Assembly (NCBI GenBank): GCA_030691555.1
Contig: JAUYEB010000106.1
Location: 1-15,511 of the forward strand
Reading direction: 5' to 3'
Source of the DNA: Candidatus Bathyarchaeota archaeon
GTDB lineage: Archaea; Thermoproteota; Bathyarchaeia; TCS64
DNA: 15,511 nucleotides
This document shows positions 1 through 8,111 of the stretch, one piece after another. How positions within the stretch are numbered: the stretch's first letter is position 1; the number at the start of each line of letters is the position of its first letter. Made by a program: the position numbers and the translations under genes. Under the pieces are notes generated by a model that had not been told where the DNA came from, did no database searches, and saw nothing but the letters and a program-made list of their open reading frames with translations.

Positions 1-855
1 CTCTGGTTCACCAATAGTGAATGTAGGATCTGCGAAAAAATCTGTCCCATGAAGGCGGTGGACTTTGAACAAAAACCTAAGGAGCTGAAGTTGAACGTTA
101 GTAGCGTCATCTTGGCGACAGGCTTTGAGCTGTACAACCCAAAGGAAATAGGCGAGTATGGGTACGGGCGTTACAAGAATGTTCTGACATCATTGGAGTT
201 CGAAAGGCTTGTATGTGCTTCGGGGCCCACTGGCGGCGTGTTGAATAGACTCTCCGACGGTCATATTGCCAAGAACATTGCTTTCGTCCAGTGTGTCGGC
301 AGTCGCACCCATACCACAGGCTACCCCTACTGCTCAGCGTCGTGCTGCATGTACGCGACGAAGGAGGCGGTGCTTATCAGGGAGCACGAGCCGAGCAGCC
401 ACGTTTCCATCTTCTACATTGACCTCCGTACCTTCGGGAAAGGTTACCAGGGATTCGTCGATCTCGCCAAGAGTCACTGGGGCGTTAAGTATATTCGTGG
501 TCGTCCTGGTGAAATCAGGGAGGACCCCCTCACCAAGAACCTGATCATCCACTACGAGGATACGGAAAAGGGGAGAGTGGAACGGCTGGAAGCTGAGGTG
601 GTTGTCCTATGCACAGCCGCTATCCCCCACAGGGATAATAAGAAGCTGGCTCAGATCCTCGGCACAAGGCTTGACGAGTTCGGTTTCTTTGACGTGATCG
701 ACCCAATTTTAAACCCTGTTGAGACGAACATCAAAGGCATTTATGTTTGTGGATCCTGCCACGGCCCACGTGACATACCCGAGTCCGTCGCCGAGGCGAG
801 CGCAACCGCGGCCAAGGCTTCAGAGGACGCCGCCCGCGCGGAGGCGAAGCAGTGA
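1..855 (+). CDS. hdrA: HdrA-type FAD/iron-sulfur protein, module A (5' partial)
   Basis: C-terminal part of an HdrA-like subunit; the reading frame is open from base 1, so the gene starts upstream. An ATG at 49 is internal, because the codons before it encode the end of an inserted ferredoxin domain (Cys codons at 22, 31 and 43, then Pro). In methanogen-type HdrA this cluster often begins with Cys-Leu-x-Phe; Leu-Trp-Phe are the first visible codons, so the fourth Cys is expected just outside the window. The FAD domain follows, with an FVQCVGSR motif, a YCSASCCMY motif and the terminal GIYVCG/DIPESVAEAS segment. No C-terminal ferredoxin domain follows. The stop overlaps the next start (TGATG), so the two are probably translationally coupled. 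It matches the first half of the 3305-6304 fusion protein. Bases 1 to about 750 have lower G+C and mixed codons compared with all later genes. By family role it carries FAD and passes electrons within the Hdr complex. Confidence 0.9.
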   Translation, partial: LWFTNSECRICEKICPMKAVDFEQKPKELKLNVSSVILATGFELYNPKEIGEYGYGRYKNVLTSLEFERLVCASGPTGGVLNRLSDGHIAKNIAFVQCVGSRTHTTGYPYCSASCCMYATKEAVLIREHEPSSHVSIFYIDLRTFGKGYQGFVDLAKSHWGVKYIRGRPGEIREDPLTKNLIIHYEDTEKGRVERLEAEVVVLCTAAIPHRDNKKLAQILGTRLDEFGFFDVIDPILNPVETNIKGIYVCGSCHGPRDIPESVAEASATAAKASEDAARAEAKQ

Positions 856-2522
856 TGGCGCCGAAGATAGGCGTATTCGTCTGCCGCTGCGGCATAAACA
901 TCGCCGCCTACGTGGATGTCCCCGCCGTCGTCGAGTACGCCAAGACCCTCCCAGGCGTCGAATACGCCGAGGAGAACATGTACACCTGCAGCAGCGACGG
1001 CCTGAACAAGATCAAGGAGGCGATCAAGAAGCACAGCCTTGAGCGCGTCGTCGTCGCCTCGTGCACGCCTCGCACCCACGAGCCCCTCTTCCAGGCCACC
1101 TGCGAGGAGGCGGGGGTGAACAAGTACCTCTTCGAGATGGCGAATATACGGGACCAGTGCAGTTGGGTCCACATGAGGGAGCCGGAGAAGGCGACCGAGA
1201 AGGCGAAGGACCTGATCAGGATGGCCGTCGCGAAGGCCACCCTCCTGGAGCCCGGGGACGAGCCCGAGATCGACGTCAACCCGAGCGCCCTCGTCATCGG
1301 CGGGGGGGTCTCCGGTATGCGGGCCGCCCTCAGCATCGCCGACCAGGGATTCGACGTCACCATCGTTGAGAAGGAGCCCAACCTCGGCGGCAAACTACGG
1401 GGATTCGACAGCCTCTTCCCCCACAAGCAGAAGACGTCGGAGGTCCTCGAGCCGCTGATCAAGAGGGTGACAACGCACCCCCGGATAAGGGTCCTGACCG
1501 AGAGCGCGGTGAAGTCCGTCTACGGCTTCATCGGTAACTTCGACATCGGCATCGACGCCGGTGGGAAGGCGGAGAACTTCAACGTCGGCACGATAATCGT
1601 CGCCGTGGGCGCCGAGGTCCTCAAGCCGAGGGGCCTGTACCTCTACGGCGAGGACCCGCGCGTCGTCACCCAGAGCGAGCTGGAGCAGCTCCTCCACGCG
1701 GGCATGGTCGACGCCGGGAGGATCGTCATGATCCAGTGCGCAGGCTCACGCAGCGTGGAGCGCCCCTACTGCAGCCGAATATGCTGCAACGAGGCCGTGA
1801 AGAACGCCATAAACGTCGCGGAGAAGGGCAGGGAGGTCTACATACTCTACCGCGACCTCCAGACCTACGGCATCCACTACTCGCGCCTCGAGCAGGAGGC
1901 GAAGAGGAAGGGAGTCAAGTTCCTCAAGTACCAGGCGGAGAAGCCGCCGCTCGTCACCGCCGAGCCCGACGGGCTCAGGGTGAGCCTGTACAGCCCGACG
2001 GTGAACGAGGCCGTCGAGCTCAGGGCCGACATGCTCGTCCTCAGCACCCCACTCATCCCGGTGGCGGACGCCAAGGAGCTTAGCCAGATGCTCAAGGTCC
2101 CCCTCGACTCGAACGGCTTCTTCATGGAGGCACACGTCAAGCTCCGCCCAATAGACTTCGCCACCGACGGCATCTTCGTCTGCGGCACCGCCCACAGCCC
2201 CAAGGACGTGGGTGAGAGCGTCGCGCAGGCGCTGGGCGTCGCGAGCAGGGCCTCGATACCCATGGCGAAGAAGAGGGTAAGGACCGCAGCGATCATGAGC
2301 CAGGTGGACCAGACGCGGTGCAGCGGCTGCGGCACCTGCATAGAAGTCTGCCCCTACAACGCCCTCCGCAAGAACGAGAAGGGCCTCGCCGAGACCATCG
2401 CCGCCGTCTGCAAGGGCTGCGGGGTCTGCGGAGCCACGTGCCCCGAGAAGGCGATAACCATGCACCACTTCACAGACGAGCAGATACAGGCGCAGGGCCT
2501 CGCCGCCCTGGAGGAGGACTAG
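855..2522 (+). CDS. hdrA: HdrA-type FAD/iron-sulfur protein, module B
   Basis: HdrA-like subunit of 555 residues. Residues 1 to about 135 form the N-terminal domain typical of methanogen HdrA, with a CRCG motif at C10/C12, an ASCTPRTHE segment and a CSWVH segment. A Rossmann motif GGGVSG lies at 149-154 for FAD. Two C-terminal [4Fe-4S] motifs use C489, C492, C495, C499 and C519, C522, C525, C529. The ferredoxin domain that canonical HdrA carries inside the FAD domain is absent, and it is present in module A instead. The start is ATG at 855, overlapping the upstream stop, with GGAGG at 840-844; an in-frame GTG at 852 would add one residue. Its gene and the upstream one together equal the single fused protein at 3305-6304. 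Expected role: cytoplasmic flavin and Fe-S electron transfer in an Hdr complex, possibly to ferredoxin through the C-terminal clusters. Confidence 0.92.
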   Translation: MAPKIGVFVCRCGINIAAYVDVPAVVEYAKTLPGVEYAEENMYTCSSDGLNKIKEAIKKHSLERVVVASCTPRTHEPLFQATCEEAGVNKYLFEMANIRDQCSWVHMREPEKATEKAKDLIRMAVAKATLLEPGDEPEIDVNPSALVIGGGVSGMRAALSIADQGFDVTIVEKEPNLGGKLRGFDSLFPHKQKTSEVLEPLIKRVTTHPRIRVLTESAVKSVYGFIGNFDIGIDAGGKAENFNVGTIIVAVGAEVLKPRGLYLYGEDPRVVTQSELEQLLHAGMVDAGRIVMIQCAGSRSVERPYCSRICCNEAVKNAINVAEKGREVYILYRDLQTYGIHYSRLEQEAKRKGVKFLKYQAEKPPLVTAEPDGLRVSLYSPTVNEAVELRADMLVLSTPLIPVADAKELSQMLKVPLDSNGFFMEAHVKLRPIDFATDGIFVCGTAHSPKDVGESVAQALGVASRASIPMAKKRVRTAAIMSQVDQTRCSGCGTCIEVCPYNALRKNEKGLAETIAAVCKGCGVCGATCPEKAITMHHFTDEQIQAQGLAALEED

Positions 2523-2525
2523 GAC

Positions 2526-3293
2526 ATGAGCATATTCGAGCCAAACATAGTCGGCTTCCTCTGCAACTGGTGCAGCTACGCGGGCGCGGACCTCGCGGGG
2601 GTCAGCAGAATCCAGTACCCGACCAACATGCGGGTCATCAAGGTCATGTGCAGCGGGCGCGTCGAGCCGGGGATGGTCCTCGAGTTCCTCGAGGCGGGGG
2701 CGGACGGAGTCATGGTGACGGGGTGCCACATAGGCGACTGCCACTACATCAGCGGGAACCTCCACACGAAGCGCAAGTACGCCCTGCTGCAGAGGCTCCT
2801 CGTCAAGACGGGCCTCGAGCCCCAACGAATCAGGCTGGAGTGGAACAGCGCAGCCGAGGGGCAGCGCTTCGCCAACCTCGTCAAGGAGTTCACGGAGCAG
2901 GTACGCGCCGTCGGACCGACGCCGCTCAAGGCGCCGGCCCCAGACGCGGCGAAGCTACTCAACATCAAAGCTGCGAGAGCAGCAGCCGACGGCTTCAGGC
3001 TCCGCGCCCTAGTCGGCAAGGAGGAGAAGCTCGTAACCACGGGCAACGTCTACGGCGACAAGGTCGCCCAGGACGAGTTCACCAAGGCGATGGACGACGC
3101 CGTGGAGACGGAGTTCCAGGTCCACCGCATCCACATAATCCTACAGGACGGGCCGCGGTCCGTCAAGGACATAGCGAAGCAGCTCGGCCTGCAGCCGAGG
3201 ACCGTGCTAGGCTACATGGTCGCCCTCAGGCAGAGGGGCTGGGTAGACGTAAAGGAGGCCGTGGAGGGGACCCCCCTCTACGCGGCGCAGTGA
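2526..3293 (+). CDS. mvhD: MvhD-type hydrogenase iron-sulfur subunit with C-terminal winged-helix-like domain
   Basis: 255 residues. The first ~140 are the MvhD (FlpD) domain, which links the Mvh hydrogenase to HdrA through a [2Fe-2S] cluster; the five family cysteines are visible at C13, C16, C42, C67 and C72. Over residues 9-48 it is identical at 36 of 40 positions to the second MvhD (6301-6735). It differs in a ~110-residue extension: a charged Ala-rich linker, then from about residue 190 a segment that reads as a winged helix-turn-helix (SVKDIAKQLGLQPRTVLGY, then RQRGW). Extensions of this kind are, as I recall, seen on some MvhD-like proteins of other anaerobes; DNA binding is not shown. 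Start ATG is 3 bases after the preceding stop, with a GGAGGAGG-like site just upstream. The gene ends 11 bases before the next start. Confidence 0.9.
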   Translation: MSIFEPNIVGFLCNWCSYAGADLAGVSRIQYPTNMRVIKVMCSGRVEPGMVLEFLEAGADGVMVTGCHIGDCHYISGNLHTKRKYALLQRLLVKTGLEPQRIRLEWNSAAEGQRFANLVKEFTEQVRAVGPTPLKAPAPDAAKLLNIKAARAAADGFRLRALVGKEEKLVTTGNVYGDKVAQDEFTKAMDDAVETEFQVHRIHIILQDGPRSVKDIAKQLGLQPRTVLGYMVALRQRGWVDVKEAVEGTPLYAAQ

Positions 3294-3304
3294 GGCGAAC
3301 AACG

Positions 3305-6304
3305 ATGGAGAAGACAGGCAGCGTGCTGGTCGTCGGCGGGGGCATAGCGGGCATACAGGCCGCGCTCGACCTCGCCGACTCCGGCTTCAAGGTCTACATG
3401 GTCGAGAGGGAGCCGAGCATCGGCGGCGTGATGACGCAGCTCGACAAGACGTTCCCCACGAACGACTGCGCCATGTGCATACTCGCCCCCAAGCTCGTAG
3501 GGGCGGGGCGCCACCCAAACATACAGCTCCTCACCTACAGCGAGGTCAAGTCGCTTGAGGGGGAGGAGGGCAACTTCACCGCGACCATCCTCAAGAAGGC
3601 GCGCCGAGTCGACCCAGCCAAGTGTACGGGCTGCGGCGACTGCGCCGCCAAGTGTCCCTCCTCCGCCATAGACACATACAACGCCGACCTCAACAACCGC
3701 AAGGCCGTCTACATCCGCTTCAGTCAGGCCGTACCCCTCACCTACGCCATCGACAGGGACAAGTGCCTGGGCTGCGGCATCTGCAGCGAGGTCTGCAAGG
3801 CCGACGCCATTAAGTATGATGATGTCGACGAGGAGCTGAAGCTCAACGTCGGCTCAGTCATACTCGCCCCCGGATTCGAGGCGTTCGACCCCACCAAGCT
3901 CTCGGAGCTGGGCTACGGTAGATACCCGAACGTGGTGAGCAGTGTCGAGTTCGAGCGCATACTCAGCGCCACGGGGCCCTACAGGGGCGTCGTCCTCCGC
4001 CCCAGCGACGGCGACATGCCGAAGAGGGTCGCGTTCCTACAATGCGTCGGCAGCCGGGACGCCCGCGTGGGCAACCCCTACTGCAGCGGCGTCTGCTGCA
4101 TGTACGCCATAAAGGAGGCCGTCATCGCGCAGGAGCACAACCCCGGCCTCGAGGCGAGCGTCTTCTTCATGGACATACGCGCCTTCGGCAAGGAGTTCGA
4201 CGACTACTACACGCGCGCCGAGCACGAGCACGGCGTCAGGTTCATCAGGAGCCGCGTTGGCCACGTCGAGCAGGACCCGGAGACGGGCGGCCTCGACCTG
4301 ACCTACGAGGAGGGAGGCGAGGTCAGGAGGGAGCGCTACGACATGGTGGTCCTCGGCGTCGGCCTCAACCCGCCGAAGGGGGCGGAGCAGCTCAGCAAGG
4401 CGATGGGCTTCGCTCTCAACAAGTATGGGTTCGCCGAGACCAAGCTCTTCTCACCACTGGAGACGAGCCGAAAGGGCGTCTACGTCTGCGGGGCGTTCAG
4501 CAGCCCGAAGGACATCCCCGACAGCGTAGCACAGGCAAGCGGAGCAGCCGCGAAGGCGGCGAAGGCAATCTCAAGCGCCCGGGGCACGCAGGTCAAGCCC
4601 GTCGAGTTCCCCGCAGAACGCGACGTATCAAAGGAGGAGCCGCGCGTCGGCGTCTTCGTCTGCTGGTGCGGCATAAACATCGGCGGCGTAGTTAACGTCC
4701 CGAGCGTCGCCGCGTACGCGAAGAAGCTCCCCCACGTCGCCTACGCGGAGGAGAACCTCTATACCTGCAGCCAGGACACGCAGGACAGGATCAAGAACAC
4801 CATCATAGAGCACAAGCTAAACCGCGTCGTCGTCGCCTCGTGCACGCCACGCACACACGAGCCACTATTCAGGGCAACACTTCGCGAGGCTGGCCTCAAC
4901 GAGTACCTCTTCGAGATGGCGAACATACGCGACCAGTGCAGCTGGGTCCACATGCACGAGAAGGAGGCCGCCACCAGGAAGGCAGAGGACCTAGTAAGGA
5001 TGGCCGTCGCCAAGGCGAGCCTCCTCCAGCCGCTGAAGAAGCACAAGATACACGTCACCCCCGGCGCCCTCGTCGTCGGCGGGGGCGTGAGCGGCATGAC
5101 CGCCGCGTTGGAGATCGCTGACCAGGGCTTCGAGGTCCACCTCGTCGAGAAGGAGGCGGAGCTCGGCGGCAACATGAAGAGGATAAAGTTCCTCCCATCG
5201 GGCGAGGATCCCGCCGCGGAGCTGGCGAAGCTGGAGAAGCGCGTCAGGGGCAACAAGAAGATCAGACTCTACACCGGCACGCAGGTCGCCGAGGTGGAAG
5301 GCTACGTCGGCAACTTCGAGACCACCCTCGCCAGCGCGGAGAAGGAGACGCAGATCAAGCACGGCGTGGTCGTCGTCGCCACAGGCGGCGTCGAGTACAC
5401 CCCCAAGGAGTACGCCTACGGCAAACATCCCGGCGTCATGACCCAGCTCCAGCTAGAGGAGAAGCTCCACACCGGCTACAAGCCCGGCACCGTCGTCATG
5501 ATCCAGTGCGTCGGCAGCCGGAACGAGGAGCACCCGAACTGCAGCCGAGTCTGCTGCACGGGGGCGGTCAATAATGCGTTGAAGATCAAGGAGGCGAACC
5601 CCGCCGCCGACGTCTACGTCCTCTACAAGGACATGAGGACCTACGGCTTCAAGGAGGACTACTACAGGGCCGCCGCGGACAGGGGAGTCGTCTTCATCAG
5701 GTATGATGACGGGCACAAGCCCGAGGTCACCGCCGAGGGCGGGCTGAAGGTGAGGGTCCTAGACCCGGTACTCAGGGAGAACGTGGTCCTCGAGCCCGAC
5801 GCCCTCGTGCTCAGCGCGGGTGTTCTGCCCGCCGCCGACAACCGGCGTCTAGCCGGGATGCTCAAGGTCCCCATCAGCAAGGACGGGTTCTTCCTCGAGG
5901 CGCATATGAAGCTGCGCCCACTCGACTTCGCGACGGAGGGCGTCTACCTCTGCGGTTTGGCGCACGGCCCGAAGACAATCGACGAGTGCATAAGCCAGGC
6001 AAGCGGCGCCGCGTCGAGGGCGCTTACCATCCTAAGCCACGACGAGATCGAAGCCGAGGGAGCAATCGCCAGCGTCGACGAGGACGCCTGCAGCGGCTGC
6101 CAGATGTGCGCCGCCGTCTGCGAGTTCAAGGCGATAGAGATGGTGAAGAAGGGCGACAAGACCCACAGCCACGTAATCGCCGAGGTCTGCAAGGGATGCG
6201 GAGTCTGCGCGGCAACGTGCCCCAGCGGGGCGATAACGGTGGGCCACTTCACCGACGCGGAGATACTTAGCCAGGTGAAGGCCGCCCTGGAGGCGAGGCC
6301 ATGA
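3305..6304 (+). CDS. hdrA: Fused tandem HdrA protein (module A + module B)
   Basis: A 999-residue protein equal to two HdrA-like modules in one chain; single HdrA proteins are usually about 650 residues. Module A (1 to ~432): FAD Rossmann motif GGGIAG at 11-16, the NDCAMC pair C55/C58, and an inserted ferredoxin domain with C107, C110, C113, C117 and C154, C157, C160, C164. A linker of about 15-20 residues follows. Module B (~448-999): N-terminal HdrA domain with CWCG at C453/C455, Rossmann GGGVSG at 592-597, and a C-terminal ferredoxin domain with C929, C932, C935, C939 and C962, C965, C968, C972. A lacks the N- and C-terminal HdrA domains and B lacks the inserted ferredoxin, so the chain carries two potential FAD sites and the full cluster set once. 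The ATG at 3305 was chosen because homology begins there; the frame runs open far upstream only as a shadow. The end overlaps the next gene (ATGA). Expected core of the bifurcating Hdr complex. Confidence 0.93.
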   Translation: MEKTGSVLVVGGGIAGIQAALDLADSGFKVYMVEREPSIGGVMTQLDKTFPTNDCAMCILAPKLVGAGRHPNIQLLTYSEVKSLEGEEGNFTATILKKARRVDPAKCTGCGDCAAKCPSSAIDTYNADLNNRKAVYIRFSQAVPLTYAIDRDKCLGCGICSEVCKADAIKYDDVDEELKLNVGSVILAPGFEAFDPTKLSELGYGRYPNVVSSVEFERILSATGPYRGVVLRPSDGDMPKRVAFLQCVGSRDARVGNPYCSGVCCMYAIKEAVIAQEHNPGLEASVFFMDIRAFGKEFDDYYTRAEHEHGVRFIRSRVGHVEQDPETGGLDLTYEEGGEVRRERYDMVVLGVGLNPPKGAEQLSKAMGFALNKYGFAETKLFSPLETSRKGVYVCGAFSSPKDIPDSVAQASGAAAKAAKAISSARGTQVKPVEFPAERDVSKEEPRVGVFVCWCGINIGGVVNVPSVAAYAKKLPHVAYAEENLYTCSQDTQDRIKNTIIEHKLNRVVVASCTPRTHEPLFRATLREAGLNEYLFEMANIRDQCSWVHMHEKEAATRKAEDLVRMAVAKASLLQPLKKHKIHVTPGALVVGGGVSGMTAALEIADQGFEVHLVEKEAELGGNMKRIKFLPSGEDPAAELAKLEKRVRGNKKIRLYTGTQVAEVEGYVGNFETTLASAEKETQIKHGVVVVATGGVEYTPKEYAYGKHPGVMTQLQLEEKLHTGYKPGTVVMIQCVGSRNEEHPNCSRVCCTGAVNNALKIKEANPAADVYVLYKDMRTYGFKEDYYRAAADRGVVFIRYDDGHKPEVTAEGGLKVRVLDPVLRENVVLEPDALVLSAGVLPAADNRRLAGMLKVPISKDGFFLEAHMKLRPLDFATEGVYLCGLAHGPKTIDECISQASGAASRALTILSHDEIEAEGAIASVDEDACSGCQMCAAVCEFKAIEMVKKGDKTHSHVIAEVCKGCGVCAATCPSGAITVGHFTDAEILSQVKAALEARP

Positions 6305-6735
6305 CCCCCGAGTACGAGCCGAAGCTCGTCGGCTTCCTATGCAACTGGTGCAGCTACGCCGGCGCAGACCTCGCGGGGGTCAGCAGGTTCCAGTACCCCA
6401 CCAACCTGCGCGTTATACGCGTCATGTGCAGCGGTAGGGTCCACCCAGCCCACATATTAGAAGCCTTCAAGGATGGCGCCGACGGGGTCCTAGTCGCCGG
6501 GTGCCACATCCCCACCGACTGCCACTACATCTCAGGCAACTTCAAGGCGCAGCGCCGCGTCGCCATGGTCAAGAAGCTCATGGAGCAGCTCGGCATAGAG
6601 CCCGAGCGCCTCCGCCTAGAGTGGATAAGCGCCGCGGAGGGGGACAAGTTCGCGAAGACCATCAGGGAGATGACTGCCGACCTGAAGAGGCTCGGGCCGA
6701 GCCCCGTGGCGAAGGCCCTAAAGGAGGCCGACTGA
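6301..6735 (+). CDS. mvhD: MvhD-type hydrogenase iron-sulfur subunit
   Basis: 144-residue MvhD of ordinary family length, without the extra domain of its paralogue at 2526-3293. Family cysteines are C14, C17, C43, C68 and C74. It has GCHIPTDC where the paralogue has GCHIGDC, a one-residue longer spacing between the last two cysteines. MvhD carries a [2Fe-2S] cluster and bridges the hydrogenase small subunit to HdrA. The ATG overlaps the stop of the fused HdrA gene (ATGA), which points to coupled translation. HdrC, HdrB and the hydrogenase subunits follow directly, so this copy is the likelier bridge in the complete complex. Confidence 0.93.
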   Translation: MTPEYEPKLVGFLCNWCSYAGADLAGVSRFQYPTNLRVIRVMCSGRVHPAHILEAFKDGADGVLVAGCHIPTDCHYISGNFKAQRRVAMVKKLMEQLGIEPERLRLEWISAAEGDKFAKTIREMTADLKRLGPSPVAKALKEAD

Positions 6736-6736
6736 C

Positions 6737-7246
6737 ATGGAACAGACTGAGATAAGGATCACCGCCGAGGGGAAGGAGTTCCGCAACGAGTTGATGGCGA
6801 CCCACGGCGCGGACAAGCTGATGCACTGCTACCAGTGCGGCACATGCACAAGCGACTGCCCAGTCGCGAAGAGGGTCCCCGAGTTCCGCCCAAGGAACAT
6901 CGCGCGCCTCGCCATCTACGGGCAGAAGGACCGGCTCCTAAGCGGCGACCTCGTCTGGCTCTGCGCTGGCTGCTACACCTGCTACGAGCGGTGCCCGCAG
7001 AAGGTCCACGTCAGCGAGATAGTGAGCGCCCTCAGGCAGCTCGCCCTAAGGGAGGGCAAGATACACCCCACTATCAAGTCGATAGTCACCACCATCCCCC
7101 GCCTCGGCTACATCAGCGAGATTGGGGAGTTCGAGAACGAGATGCGCGGCGAGGACGGGCTGCCACCCGCCCCCACGCCCGCCATAGAGGAGATAAAGGC
7201 GATAATGAGGAAGACCGGCATCCTCGGCCGCGTCGGAGGCGAGTAG
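6737..7246 (+). CDS. hdrC: Heterodisulfide reductase subunit C
   Basis: 169-residue cytoplasmic HdrC, which relays electrons from HdrA to the HdrB active site through two [4Fe-4S] clusters. Both ligand sets are visible: C31, C34, C37, C41 (then Pro) and C76, C79, C82, C86 (then Pro). No membrane segments are present, so this is the soluble type and not the membrane-linked HdrE/DsrM kind. GGAGG inside the end of mvhD (6723-6727) lies 9 bases before the ATG. The gene is followed immediately by hdrB, as in methanogen operons. Confidence 0.93.
   Translation: MEQTEIRITAEGKEFRNELMATHGADKLMHCYQCGTCTSDCPVAKRVPEFRPRNIARLAIYGQKDRLLSGDLVWLCAGCYTCYERCPQKVHVSEIVSALRQLALREGKIHPTIKSIVTTIPRLGYISEIGEFENEMRGEDGLPPAPTPAIEEIKAIMRKTGILGRVGGE
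7235..7239 (+). promoter_or_regulatory. Ribosome binding site deciding the TTG start of hdrB
   Basis: GGAGG lies 9 bases before TTG at 7249. No ATG or GTG stands in frame between this site and the first conserved residues (KYAFFVGC), so TTG is the likely start. Confidence 0.75.
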
Positions 7247-7248
7247 GG

Positions 7249-8109
7249 TTGAAGTACGCCTTCTTCGTCGGCTGCACAGTGCTCAGCAGGCTGCCCGGCT
7301 ACGAGAAGTCCGCCCGCAAGGTGGCGGGGAAGCTGGGGGTCGAGCTGGTCGACATGCCCGGCTCAAGCTGCTGCGGCACCACATACATGGAGACCCTCGA
7401 CAGGAAGACGGCCCTCGCCCTCGCGGCCCGCAACATAGCGATAGCTGAGGAGATGGGCCTCGACATAGTCACCGTCTGCAACGGCTGCACCGAGAACCTC
7501 ACAAAGACAAACAAGGCGCTCAAGGAGGACCCCGTGCTCCGCGCCGAGGTCAACGAGATACTCAGGGAGACGGGTAAGCAGTTCAAGGGCACAGTCAATG
7601 TAAAGCACTACGTCAGGATGCTCAAGGAGGACGTGGGCCTCGACAGGGTCAAGGCTGCCACTGTTAAGCCATTCAAGGGGCTCAGGGTCGGCGCCCACTA
7701 CGGGTGCCACCTCCTCAAGCCGAGCGACGAGATGCTCTTCGAGGACCCAAACGATCCACAGGTCCTAGACGACCTGATACGCGCCACCGGCGCCGAGAGC
7801 GTCGACTACCCGGGGAAGACCGAGTGCTGCGCCGGCCCCGTCATGGGCATCAGGGAGAAGGTCACCTGGGACGTAGGCATGGGCAAGGTCGAGACAGTCA
7901 AGAAGCACGCCGACGCCATGGCGACCTGCTGCCCATTCTGCTACATAACCTACGAGAGGTGCCAGTTCATGACCGAGACCAACCCCAACCTCCCCGTCGT
8001 CCACATCACCCAGCTCCTCGGACTCGCCATGGGCCTCACAGCCGACGACGTCGGACTCAGCACCAACAAGGTGGACGCCAGCGCCCTGCTGGCGAAGAGG
8101 GAGGCATAG
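7249..8109 (+). CDS. hdrB: Heterodisulfide reductase subunit B
   Basis: 286-residue HdrB, the catalytic subunit that in methanogens reduces the CoM-S-S-CoB heterodisulfide on two noncubane [4Fe-4S] clusters. Both CCG cysteine motifs are complete: C9, C41, C42, C77, C80 and C153, C193, C194, C228, C231 (spacings C-x31-CC-x34-CxxC and C-x39-CC-x33-CxxC). The protein therefore looks catalytically competent for a disulfide. Its true substrate is unknown, since nothing in the window shows methanogenesis. Start is TTG at 7249, two bases after the hdrC stop, directed by GGAGG at 7235-7239; the open frame extends much further upstream only as a shadow. It ends two bases before the hydrogenase small subunit start. 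Confidence 0.92.
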   Translation: MKYAFFVGCTVLSRLPGYEKSARKVAGKLGVELVDMPGSSCCGTTYMETLDRKTALALAARNIAIAEEMGLDIVTVCNGCTENLTKTNKALKEDPVLRAEVNEILRETGKQFKGTVNVKHYVRMLKEDVGLDRVKAATVKPFKGLRVGAHYGCHLLKPSDEMLFEDPNDPQVLDDLIRATGAESVDYPGKTECCAGPVMGIREKVTWDVGMGKVETVKKHADAMATCCPFCYITYERCQFMTETNPNLPVVHITQLLGLAMGLTADDVGLSTNKVDASALLAKREA

Positions 8110-8111
8110 CC

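Noticed and set aside
49..51. ATG as the start of the first gene
   Set aside because: The frame is open from base 1 and the preceding codons encode Fe-S ligand cysteines of an HdrA ferredoxin domain, so this Met is internal.
1746..2825. 359-residue open frame on the minus strand
   Set aside because: It is an antisense shadow of G+C-rich third positions: it spans the end of one real gene and the start of another and has composition-biased sequence with no family motif.
2318..3304. Long upstream extension of the fused HdrA reading frame
   Set aside because: The translation is Arg/Gly/Pro-rich low-complexity sequence that overlaps two real genes in another frame; HdrA homology begins at ATG 3305.
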